Shown here one piece after another: positions 29,056 to 38,599 of a DNA stretch of 64,000 nt (its first letter is position 1; each line of letters begins with the position of its first letter). This DNA is from Heliopora coerulea. Its lineage: Eukaryota; Cnidaria; Anthozoa; Scleralcyonacea; Helioporidae. The position numbers and the translations under genes are program-made. Below the pieces are notes generated by a model that was not told the origin of the DNA, searched no databases, and saw only the letters and a program-made list of their open reading frames with translations. The stretch covers positions 190,001-254,000 of the forward strand of contig JASJOG010000153.1 in NCBI GenBank assembly GCA_030142905.1, written 5' to 3'.

Positions 29056-29364
29056 ATGAGAACTTATAATGAATTGGAGGAAATTGCTAAAGAGAAAAAA
29101 GTAAAACACCGTCATAGATATAAAAAACTTGAGTTAGAAAACACAGACCCAGCTGCATTTTATGAAAAATATTGTAAAGGAAAATGGGAGGTGATTCCAG
29201 TTTTGGTAAAAAATAGAGCTGGAGAAGAAAAAGAATTTAAAAGTCTCTATGCCACAGGAAAATATTTTAAGATTTGGCCAGCAACTGTTAAATGGAGAAT
29301 TTTGGAAAAAAAGAAGATGAAATTAGATAATGGCGATTTTTGGGAATTTTCTTACAAAAAATAA
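29056..29364 (+). CDS. Small basic protein, possible HTH-like C-terminus
   Basis: 102 residues, intact, 6 bases after the previous stop. It is Lys/Arg-rich at the N-terminus (KEKKVKHRHRYKKLE). The C-terminal half, EKEFKSLYATGKYFKIWPATVKWRILEKKKMKLDNGDFWEF, resembles in spacing the NUMOD1-type helix-turn-helix associated with homing nucleases and viral proteins, a weak resemblance. It could bind DNA near the polymerase. It is the last small gene before the polymerase region. Confidence 0.55.
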   Translation: MRTYNELEEIAKEKKVKHRHRYKKLELENTDPAAFYEKYCKGKWEVIPVLVKNRAGEEKEFKSLYATGKYFKIWPATVKWRILEKKKMKLDNGDFWEFSYKK

Positions 29365-29589
29365 ATCGATTTTTTAAAGTATAACTCCCATTTATGAATT
29401 TTATTGCTATAATAAAGTAAGAAACAAATCGATTTTTTAAATAAAAATTTCTATAATAAAGTATAACTCCCATTTATGAGTTATATTACCATAATAAAGA
29501 AAGATTAGTAACAGAAAATGAATTTTTTTTTTCATTTTCAAAAATCTTTTGTAAAAAATTCATTTCTGTTACTAACATTAGTAACAGAA
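29365..29589. repeat. Repeat-rich spacer upstream of the polymerase
   Basis: Two copies each of AAATCGATTTTTTAAA and GTATAACTCCCATTTATGA, at least three ATAATAAAG, and an inverted GTTACTAA/TTAGTAAC pair near 29505-29590. It precedes the polymerase start ATG at 29590 and may hold its promoter. Confidence 0.45.
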
Positions 29590-32500
29590 ATGGGAGTAGA
29601 AAAACTCATTTCAAAAAAGGGTGCAAAAAAAACATCCAAAAGAATTTATTTGAAATCTGGAAACTATACAAAAGAAGAAATATTGAAAAGGAAAATGGAA
29701 GGATTACTGACCAAAGCCGAAAAACTGCACAAAGAACTTGGAACAAATTGGCGTCAAACACTCAAGAAGTTGAAAGAATCCACCAGAGAGGTAAGTAGAG
29801 AAGAAGAGAAGAAAACTTCAACTGGGAAAAGAGCATATACCAGGTCTGGAAAATACACAAAATATGCAATGTTAAAAAGGAAAGAATTTCGGAAAAATTC
29901 AGAAAAATCACCACAGAAGCAGAAACACATTTAAAAGAGGAAAAAGGTTGGTATAATAATCTTAAAAACTCCATAATGAGCTTATTTTCAAATAAAAGAA
30001 TAAAATTTAAGTTGGAAAAATCTGCACTAAATGCTGTTACAAAAAAATATGTAATAGATTTGGAAAAAGAGGGTTTGTCTTTATATAGCCCCTTGAGTTT
30101 ATTAGAAGAAGTAAAACCGATTGTGCTTGAAAAGTTTAAAAAATTTCCCATGACAAAGCAACAGCTGACATTAATGTGTTTGATGAAAAAAGAAAATCCC
30201 GCAAATGGAGAAGTAATAATTGACCATTCTCATTTTCATAGTCACCAACAGCAAATTTTAAAAGAAAATAATCCTGATGAAATTTATAAAAAAAATGCAA
30301 GATAAAATTATTAAAAGTTTTGAAGAATATTTAGATAAAGGGAGTCAATGGCAATTTGAAAAAGGTTTAAAACTATTCCTTAATATTAACAAAATTAGAC
30401 CTTTGAATGCATCTTCTTGGGTTCCACTTCCAAAATTTTTGAAAGATAAAAAAGCAATTATCAACCCAAAAAAATGAAGATCAAAAATGTTTCTTGTGGT
30501 GTGTTGGAATACATGAATTATTGGAAAAAAATATAGAAAGAATTACAGAAAGTTTGAAAAAGAAAACAGAAAAATTCAATTCAAATGGAATGAATTTCCC
30601 ATGTGGAATTTCAGATATAGAAAAGTTTGAAAAAAATAATAATATCCCTATTAATGTATTTGGCTATAGTGAAAAAGAAATTTTTCCTTTGAGAATAAGT
30701 GAGAATTTTTCAGGTAAGCATGTAAACATTTTGCTGATAGAAAATGGTGGAAACAAACATTATTGCTTTATAAAAAATATGAGCCAATTATTTTCAAGTC
30801 AAGTAAATAAACACAATGGAAAAATATACATTTGTAATTATTGCTTGCAGCATTTCAACAAAGAAGAAATTCTTAAAGATCATTTAGAATATTGTAGGAA
30901 ATTCAAGTGTGGAAAAACTGTTTTTCCGAAAAAAGGAGAAATATTAAAGTTTAAAAATTATCAAAAAATGCATGACGTGCCCTTTATTATTTTCGCGGAT
31001 TTTGAATGCTATTTAAAGCCTATAAATAAAATTGGTAATCATACAAAACAGTTTCAAAAGCATGAACCATCTGGATATTGTTATTTAATCAAATGTTTTG
31101 ATGACAACATTTACAAACCTAAATTAGTACTATGTACAAAAAAATCAGAAGACGAAGACATAAGTTTGAGATTTATAAAAAGTTTAGAAAAGGAAATTAG
31201 AGAAATACATGAAAAATTTAGATTTCCAAAAATAATTGAGATGAAAGATGAGGATAAAAAAGATTTTGAAAATGCAAAGAATTGTTATACTTGCAGAGTC
31301 AAATTTAATAAAAAATTGCAAAAAGTTAAAGACCATTGCCACTTTTCTGGAAAATATAGAGGCACCGCATGTAATGAGTGTAATATAAAAATGAAAAAAC
31401 CTAAATTCATTCCAGCCGTTCTTCACAACTTAAAATTATGACAGTCATCTATTTATTAAAAATCTTGGAGTGACAGAAGGAGAAATAAATTGTATAACAA
31501 AAACAGAAGAGAAATATATTTCTTTCTCAAAAAAATTATTGTAGGTGAATTTTTTAGTGAAAAAACTTTTGAATATGTCCAAGTCAAAAGAGAATTAAGA
31601 TTTATAGATAGTTTTAGTTTCTTAGCAAAAAGTTTAGAAAATTTAACTAAAAATGTAGGAAAAGATGATTTTAACAATTTGAATTTATTTTTTGAAGATG
31701 AAGGAGAGAGAGAATTATTAAAAAGAAAAGGAGTTTTTCCATATGACTGGTTTAACTCCTTAGAAAAATTGGAAGAAGAAAATATTCCACCAAAAAAAGA
31801 ATTTTATTCAATGTTAAATGAAGAAAATATAAATGAAGCAGATTATGAGCATACTCAAAATATTTGGAATTCCTTCCAAATGAAGAGCATGAGAGAATAT
31901 CACAATCTGTATTTGAAAACAGATGTGATTCTTTTGGCAAATGTTTTCGAAGATTTTCGAAAAATATGCAAAAAACATTATGGATTGGATCCAGCTTGGT
32001 ATTACACTTCACCAGGTTTAGCATGGGATGCCATGCTAAAACTGACTGGAGTCGAGCTGGAGCTTTTGCATGACCCTCAAATGTACCTCTTGATTGAAAA
32101 TGGAATCAGAGGTGGAATTTCGACTATTACAAAGAGACATGCAAAAGCAAATAATCCATACGTGAAAAATTATAATCCTGAAGAAGAAATAAAATATATA
32201 CCATATTTAGATGCAAACAATTTATATGGATGGGCAATGTCAAAACCTCTCCCTGTGAGAAATTTTGAATGGATGAATGCAGGTGAATTGGAGAATTGGA
32301 AAAATATTCTTTGTATTTTGGAAGTAGATTTAGAATATCCAGAAGAATTGCATGATTTGCATAATGTATACCCGTTGGCACCAGAGATTAAAAGTTGGTA
32401 ATATTGAGAAATTAATACCAAACTTGAGAGATAAAGAAAAATATATTTTACATTATGAAAACTTGAAATTATATGAAAAATTAGGATTAAAAATTACAAA

Positions 32501-33395
32501 AATTCATAAAGGTGTGAAATTTTATGAAGAAGATTTTATGAAAAAATATATAGAATTGAATACAAAATTGAGAACAACATCAAAAAATCAGTCTGAAAGT
32601 GAATTTTTTAAATTGATGAATAATTCTGTGTTTGGCAAGACAATGGAAAATGTTAGGAACAGAGTTGATATACAGCTTTGTAACAGAGAAGAAAAAGCTG
32701 TTAAATTATTTTCAAATATTAGTTTTGACAAAGCAACAATTTTCTCTGAAAATTTTATTGCTTTGCATATGTTTAAGAAGAAAGTTATACTCAATAAACC
32801 CATTTACTTGGGAATGAGTATTTTAGATTTATCCAAAACCCTTATGTATGACTTTCATTATAAATATATTAAAAAGAAATATGGGGAAAAAGTAGAATTG
32901 CTTTTCACCGATACAGATTCATTAATGTATGAAATCAAAACAAATGATTTCTATAAAGACATATCTGAAGATATAGAAAAAATGTTTGATACAAGTAATT
33001 ATGGAAAAAATAAAAAGGTAATTGGAATGATGAAAGATGAGTGTGGCGGGAAAATAATAGAATTTGTAGGTCTTAGATCAAAATTATATTCCTACAAAAA
33101 GGAAGAGAGTGAGGAGAAGAGGTGTAAAGGAATTAAAAAGAATGTTATTAAAAAAGAAATATTTTTTCAAGATTATAAAAATTGTTTATTTAGTGGAAAG
33201 GAAGAAACAAGAAAAATGAATTTAATATTGCATCGAAAACATGACTTGTTTTCTGGGACTATTGAAAAAATAGCATTGTCACCAAATGATGACAAAAGAA
33301 TTGTCATGGGGAATAAGATTAATACAATGTCATATGGGCATTATATGACTGATATGATAATAACTTATGAGAATATACTCGGATTTAAACCATGA
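29590..33395 (+). pseudogene. Protein-primed family B DNA polymerase, several frameshifts
   Basis: About 1260 codons across several open segments (29590-29934, 29900s-30305, 30277-30477, 30480s-31441, 31437-31540, 31530-32401, 32390-33395). In order: a duplicated basic N-terminal module (KRIYLKSGNYTKEEILKRK and KRAYTRSGKYTKYAMLKRK); a CNYC...H..C zinc-finger-like cluster (30835-30895); exonuclease motif FADFEC (about 31000); an HNH-like C...DHCH...CNEC cluster (31290-31380); polymerase motif A DANNLYG (32210), motif B KLMNNSVFGK (32610) and motif C FTDTDS (32905). The C-terminus is intact to 33395. It would replicate the linear element from protein-primed ends. At least five frame changes, mostly in A-rich runs, break it. 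Confidence 0.93.
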
Positions 33396-33468
33396 AGTGA
33401 AATTGCAATCAAATGGTCAGCGGTTTCATAATGTCATTCCTTAGTAGTCACGTGACATTGTTTTTAGA

Positions 33469-33787
33469 AAAATTTTGTATTGTGTGTGTGTGTCTCAATA
33501 CAAAATTTGACAACTTTTTTTTTTTTCTTCTGTCATGTTTTGGGAAAAGGGGTAGGTTAAAATCGACACTTGGGAGTTTGTTCATTTTAGATCAATTTTA
33601 ATCCAATGAAGATAAGAAACATGACACTTTGAATGTTTGACCTAGATGGTTTAATTTTAGACTAATGAGGATAAAAAACACGACACTTGGAAAAATTTCT
33701 CGCACATGCGCAGTAGTGTAAAATCGACACTTAGAAAAATTTTGAGTGTTTTTTTTGATGAGCCAGAACTGTCGTTTTACCACTACT
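33469..33787. repeat. Polinton inner right terminal inverted repeat
   Basis: Reverse complement of 18440-18759 with a few substitutions and small gaps. It ends ...CCACTACT at 33787 and is followed by TACTCA, the inverse of the left target duplication. It is therefore not the true end of the insertion, because the true right duplication is TGAGTA at 34663. Confidence 0.92.
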
Positions 33788-34502
33788 TACTCAACTTAAT
33801 ACCAGTGCAATGGCACGACACCTTACTGAATGTGAACACCCACAGTTTCTTGCCAACTTACAGGGTCAATACAATCGACTTAATAACCTCCCCTCCTTTT
33901 TGAACTCATCTATCAAAAATTTAATCTTTAATCACTATAAAATTCTTTACTTGAGTAAATCTACTCACACTAATAAACTCTTGTTAATTTAACAAGCCTG
34001 AAACCAACTCCGGAGCTTGAAAAGGACTCACACTTTTCAACTAGGCAGCCTTGCACTCATATATATTTCCGACCTCCTACTTTATACCTCTTTCTCACTC
34101 CAACTCAATGGCTGATGATTATTCTATCAGTTTGTCAACATTATGGCATCTGATACTCACCTGTCTCAGTCATCTTACACGTCAGTATTGTCGGGTCAGT
34201 TGTTGTTAATAACTTTTGCCTTGTAAATAGCTTCCTCTTGAGTTAATTAGTAATTAGCAATGGGTTTTGTCGTGTTAATATCTCAGGTATAGGATTCCCA
34301 ACTTCCATTGTCCACATCACACCGTATATATAGACCTTGGCTTGTTTTGTAAATCATTCTGTCTGGTGATGACTTTCTAATAAAGTCGAAATATTACAGT
34401 CTTACATACTCATCTTGTTTTGACCCATATCTTGAGTTTTTCAAGATGTCTATATTTTTCAGAATATGTTTTATTTTATATCTTGGTTGGATGATAGATT
34501 CT
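33788..34502 (+). repeat. Inverted copy of the left flanking DNA (PLE 3' end)
   Basis: Reverse complement of 17725-18439 at very high identity. It contains the same PLE text (MARHLTECEHPQF at 33810 onwards), the same hammerhead-like motif and the first 25-30 bases of the adjacent non-LTR RT (ending AGATTCT at 34502). It lies inside the Polinton as defined by its target duplications, so left-flank DNA was copied into the right end. Confidence 0.92.
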
Positions 34503-34662
34503 GAATGTTTGACCTAGATGGTTTAATTTTAGACTAATGAGGATAAGAAATACGACACTTGGAAAAATTTCTCGCGCATGCGCAGTAGTGTAAAATCGAC
34601 ACTTAGAAAAATTTTGAGTGTTTTTTTTGAAGATGAGCCAGAACTGTCGTTTTACCACTACT
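34503..34662. repeat. Truncated outer right TIR of the Polinton
   Basis: 160 bp matching the outer half of the left TIR (18440-18598 in reverse complement), including a perfect CGCGCATGCGCA core at 34573-34584. It ends CCACTACT and is followed by TGAGTA (34663-34668). This is the original right end of the insertion, cut internally where the inverted flank copy was joined. Confidence 0.92.
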
Positions 34663-34668
34663 TGAGTA

Positions 34669-34810
34669 GAGTGTTTTGTCAAACATTTATAAATGCATCT
34701 ATTGGTTTTGCTGATATAAGTTTCCATGCATCCTGGACAAGTAACTTCATAAACGACATTACTATGAGACAACTCCAGAATGTTGTCCTTGTTGAAACAG
34801 AAATAAGAAA
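34669..34810 (-). pseudogene. Host PLE GIY-YIG endonuclease, N-terminal half
   Basis: Read leftward from 34798: NVVYEVTCPGCMETYISKTNRC and then CLTKHSTQ, the GIY-YIG core (here YEV...YIS, with Ser for the usual Gly) with a CPGC pair. The frame then runs into the Polinton terminus at 34662. The C-terminal half of the same domain is at 18433-18235. Confidence 0.8.
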
Positions 34811-34840
34811 GAGACTTCAAGCAAACGACAAATTTCTTTA

Positions 34841-34883
34841 TTGTATACATGTTTCGGCAAAACTCATGCCATCTTCAGTACAA
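34841..34883 (-). ncRNA. Hammerhead-like ribozyme motif (left arm of foldback)
   Basis: Minus strand: TTGTA, CTGAAGA, a GGC...GCC hairpin, GAAA, CATG, TA, TACAA. TTGTA/TACAA form stem I, CTGAAGA and GAAA fit the conserved core, CATG is a minimal self-complementary stem III and TA fits the cleavage-site position. This is the best hammerhead candidate in the window. Its inverted twin is at 35698-35740 (+). Confidence 0.6.
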
Positions 34884-35697
34884 ATGGTAATAGGATATTT
34901 ACAAGCGATATTTATGTGACCTGATAAATATTACAAGCGTATGACTCATCTAATATGAATTCTCACACATGTGTCAGAAAGATTAATTACAAGGGTGCGA
35001 CTGGTTAATGGAGGAAGTGGGCGTTGAAGGCGATGTGTAGAAAGTTGATGACGTGTGGTAGACAGAAACAGGAAGAAGAAAAAAAATAAAATAAAATAAA
35101 ATAAAATAAAAAAAAAAAAGATTAAAAATTATATGTGTATATTGGAATTATAAGCTAAACATGGTGTTAAGATGATGGACTTGAACATTAAGTTCGGGTT
35201 TGAGTTTCTTAATATGTAGCGCTTCTTTGAGTTTAAGAGAAAGGACAGATTTATCGGAGTCTATGATTTTAAAGCATGAGGAGTTATACTGAAGTTTGCA
35301 AGCAGAGGTTTGCATTTAGACTCCGATAAATCTGTCCTTTCTCTTAAACTCAAAGAAGCGCTACATATTAAGAAACTCAAACCCGAACTTAATGTTCAAG
35401 TCCATCATCTTAACACCATGTTTAGCTTATAATTCCAATATACACATATAATTTTTAATCTTTTTTTTTTTTTTATTTTATTTTATTTTATTTTTTTTCT
35501 TCTTCCTAACTGTTTCTGTCTACCACACATCATCAACTTTCTACACATCGCCTTCAACGCCCACTTCCTCCATTAACCAGTCGCATCCTTGTAATTAATC
35601 TTTCTGACACATGTGTGAGAATTCATATTAGATGAGTCATACGCTTGTAATATTTATCAGGTCACATAAATATCGCTTGTAAATATCCTATTACCAT

Positions 35698-35740
35698 TTG
35701 TACTGAAGATGGCATGAGTTTTGCCGAAACATGTATACAA
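35698..35740 (+). ncRNA. Hammerhead-like ribozyme motif (right arm of foldback)
   Basis: Exact inverted copy of 34841-34883, with the same stem I, CTGAAGA and GAAA core and CATG mini-stem. Transcription through both arms would give a long hairpin that could hide both cores. Confidence 0.6.
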
Positions 35741-35811
35741 TAAAGAAATTTGTCGTTTACTTGAAGTCTCTATTAGCACTTGTGCTTCTACGATCTTATA
35801 GAAATAAGAAA

Positions 35812-36790
35812 CTTTTTTAGTGTCATAAACAATAATGAATTTAATAGGATTCTGTAGATAACAATACATTTTAGAAACACAAGATTTAAATAAATGTTCA
35901 CTGTGTTTACCAATATATGGTAGATGAACCCAGACCTTTGGCAAATCATCATCCGAAGCCCCAATGGTTGTCAAAGGAGAACTTTTGTATTTTAGTTCAA
36001 GCTTATTAATCAGAAAATCCTTGATACCAATAGGGTAACCATTCCATGACATAAAAGATTTGAGAATATCTATTTGGTTGTCAAGAAGCTTTTTGGTGAT
36101 ACAAATTTTAAATGTGTGATGAAAAAAAAAAAAAAAAAGAAATTTAATCCAAGCAGTTTTATGGGAAAAAGGTTCAAAGATGGAGAAGTTGGTATATTGG
36201 CCGGTGTGTGTGTCCTTGTAATAGATGATAAGATTTCAATATCCAAAAAACAAATAGCGCCATCAGGAAATGTATCTATGGTAAACTTAGCTAGAACCAT
36301 GGGAATATCGGAAGGTTTGATTAGCACCAATGTTATTGAGATCAGAAATAATAATGCATTCAAATTGGGTAAGTATTATGTTGGCTAAGATGGGTCTGAG
36401 TGATTATCCCATGGAAACACCATCTGTTTGCTCATACAACTGGTTATCAAGAGAGAAGGCAGTTTTACTACAACAGTATAAAATTACTTTTTTCAAAGTA
36501 GTGCCGAATAAGTTAACATTATAAATGCAATCTAAAATAATATTAACAGTTTGAGAAAGTAGCACATTAGTAAATAGCAATTCAACATCAAAAGAAACAA
36601 ACTGGTAACCTTCCACAAATAATTGCTCAGGAATGTTTTTAATGTGAGTGACAGAATCAAAAGAGTCAGAGAGCAAAAATTCATTAATGGTTAGTGGATT
36701 TAACAAAGAGGAAAGAAATTTACCAATGTTATAATGTGGAGTGCTAGTTGTATCGATGATAGGTCTAGCTGTTTTTTTTTTTTAAACACG
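35812..36790 (-). pseudogene. Host PLE reverse transcriptase
   Basis: Segment 36706-36404 has NIPEQLFVEG, VSFDVELLFTNV (motif A with the catalytic Asp) and EQTDGVSMG (motif B). Segment 36363-36070 has PMVLAKFTIDTFPDG and ICFLDIEI. Segment 36052-35812 has MSWNGYPIGIKDFLINKL, VWVHLPYIGKHSE and IIVYDTKKVSYF. The expected YMDD-like motif C region (about 36390-36300) is degraded. At least two frame changes and a poly-F-coding homopolymer show decay. The RT would have copied PLE RNA at nicked DNA. Confidence 0.82.
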
Positions 36791-38209
36791 TCTTGTTGTT
36801 TTGGCCCAATAGTGAGTTAGCACCTTTGCATTTTTCTCTGCGACTACTCAAAATTTTTGAGTTCTGATTGCCATATTAGATAGACAGATAAATTTGCTAC
36901 ATTTTTTTTTTTATATAACATTGTTGTCAGAATATATTCTTGGATCATTGCCAAAATTAAGGTAAAAGTTTGACAATAATATTTCCTTAACAAATATTTC
37001 CTGAAAGAGCACCTCTAGATCTACTTTCTGATGATTGATCATTGTTAGAAAATATTGTTCCTTAAGAGAGAAAAATAAGGTTTTTGTTCTACTAGTGATT
37101 TTTTTGCTCTATTTCCACCGGAAGTTGTCGGACAAGGTCAAGGTTAAAGGGTGGATGTACATCTTGGTAAGGCGGACCTTTTTGGTTATATTTGTCACAA
37201 AATGTGTTTAGTTTTTACTCTACATAGTATATAGAACACTAATTTTTTGACCAAAATTTTTGTCCAGACGAGATGCAGCAAGTACTATTTAGATCTTTGC
37301 GAATATCTTGTTTGATTTGTCGGCTCATGTTTCTGATCAGCAAGACTTAGGTTCTTTTGGAGAGATCTGTCTTTTTGTAGATTATCTTTGTCAGAAAATA
37401 TTGCTCCTTAAGGGAGAAAAATGACGTTTTGGCTCTATTTTCCCCGGAAGTTGTCGGACCAAGTTCAGAGTACGGTTGTACATCTCATGTAGGCGGACCT
37501 TTTTGGGTAATATCTTTGTCACAAAATGTTTTCAGTTTTTGCTATACATAGTATAGATAGCCCTAATATTTGGACCAAAAATGCAAATATCCCATATTTT
37601 ATCCTGAAAGTTTTGTATAAATTATTGAATGTTTTTAGGGGTTTATTGGTTCCATTTCAAGATACATTTGATATTGTATCAGGAAATCGAACCAAGAAAA
37701 AAAAGGTTGGGTTTGCTTGAATGTTTTTATTTTTTTTTTTTTGCTGGATTCCTTTCCAGATTCCTTTTCCTATAATGTAAACATATAATCCATTTTGTGA
37801 ATTAAGTTAGTGTTTTTTTTTTGGGTTTTGTTCAGTTCTTATAGACATGGGACTTATAATTAGGCCAAGGTCAAGGTCATTCAAGGTCATAAAAAAATTG
37901 AATATGTATATATAAAATTTTAATATGAAATATTTACAAGTTGCTATTTATTGTTCTGAAATGTTCTGTTTACAATTTATTTACAATGAATTAAGTATTG
38001 TGTCTGCCCCGACCATTTCTTCACAATGTTTTATGTTGTTCCTGTATTTGCCTTTTGTTGGCAACATTTGGGTACATCTGGATAAAACGTCTGTGGACCT
38101 TGTCTGATGGCACTCTGGTTGTTCTGTTGTGACTCAACCTTTCAGCTAACTGCACAGTCATTATGTCCATTTGATGACTGAATGTGTGGCCTCTTGCTGG
38201 TAACCGGGG

Positions 38210-38564
38210 TTAAGGTGGAACGTCTTGTGGTGGGTTAGGGTTTGTAGGTGGGATGTGACTCTTCCACCATGCGTGTGGCAACAAGTGGTTGGTGTGTGGG
38301 GTCTTATGCACTGAATAACCCAGCGATGATTTTAAATCTCCCATTATTGCTTCCATTGCCTGGGTGATTGGGATGGTGGAGTGATGGCCATGCATGGCCC
38401 CCAATGTTGTTAGACGGGCAATGGCCATCGAGGGATGCAACATAGTCTGCCACTGATATTCTGTTAATGGTGAAATGAGGTGGCAATAGGTAAGTGTTTA
38501 CCTTGAAGACTTTGTTCTCCATGTACAAATTGAGAGCACCATTGATGGTGCAATGTGTTACCAA
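38210..38564 (-). pseudogene. Conserved unrecognised protein of the unclassified element, copy 1
   Basis: Two minus-strand frames overlap: 38564-38304 (NLYMENKVFKVNTY, FTINRISVADYVASL) and 38443-38210 (AIARLTTLGAMHGHHSTIPIT, IMGDLKSSLGYSVHKTP, then a Pro/Asn-rich end). They align in order with one intact frame at 52166-51759, so a frameshift near 38430 broke a once-continuous gene. Conserved His pairs (MHGH) and a GDLKSxLGxSVHKTP block are the recognisable features. I cannot assign a function. Confidence 0.55.
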
Positions 38565-38599
38565 TGTCTATCCTGTAGCCACCAAGGTGTTGCTCTTTC

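Larger units (their letters stand above)
18440..34662. mobile_element. Polinton/Maverick (virus-like DNA transposon) with nested right end
   Basis: The element starts AGTAGTGGTAAAACGAC and ends with its complement, between two TGAGTA duplications. It encodes the hallmark set: protein-primed family B DNA polymerase, retroviral-type integrase, A32-like packaging ATPase, double jelly-roll major capsid protein and a penton-like protein, plus accessory proteins. Two gene blocks diverge from 23750. No adenovirus-type cysteine protease frame is recognisable. Genes are AT-rich and intronless. The right terminus is complex: an inner complete TIR ends at 33787, followed by an inverted copy of the left flanking DNA and then a 160-bp TIR remnant that forms the true end. 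Confidence 0.95.
34811..35799. mobile_element. Foldback insertion of PLE terminal repeats with 12-bp TSD
   Basis: 989 bp flanked by AGAAATAAGAAA (34799-34810 and 35800-35811). The left arm 34811-35263 and right arm 35319-35770 are near-identical inverted repeats of about 450 bp around a 55-bp spacer. Each arm has a (ATAAA)n-like tract, a hammerhead-like motif and coding text of a PLE C-terminus. It interrupts the host PLE between the RT and the nuclease. Confidence 0.85.
34663..36790 (-). mobile_element. 5' part of the host PLE (RT and GIY-YIG start), with a foldback insertion
   Basis: Minus-strand PLE: RT palm at 36790-36390, RT C-terminal region at 36363-35812, then (after a 989-bp insertion) the GIY-YIG start at 34798-34669 with VYEVTCPGCMETYISKT. 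Its 3' continuation is at 18439-17750, across the Polinton. The 5' end is truncated at a poly-T tract near 36775. The gene is broken by both insertions and by stops. Confidence 0.85.

Noticed and set aside
31184..32421. Several minus-strand frames under the polymerase
   Set aside because: Low-complexity Phe/Ile/Leu-rich antisense of a polymerase whose motifs are clear on the plus strand.
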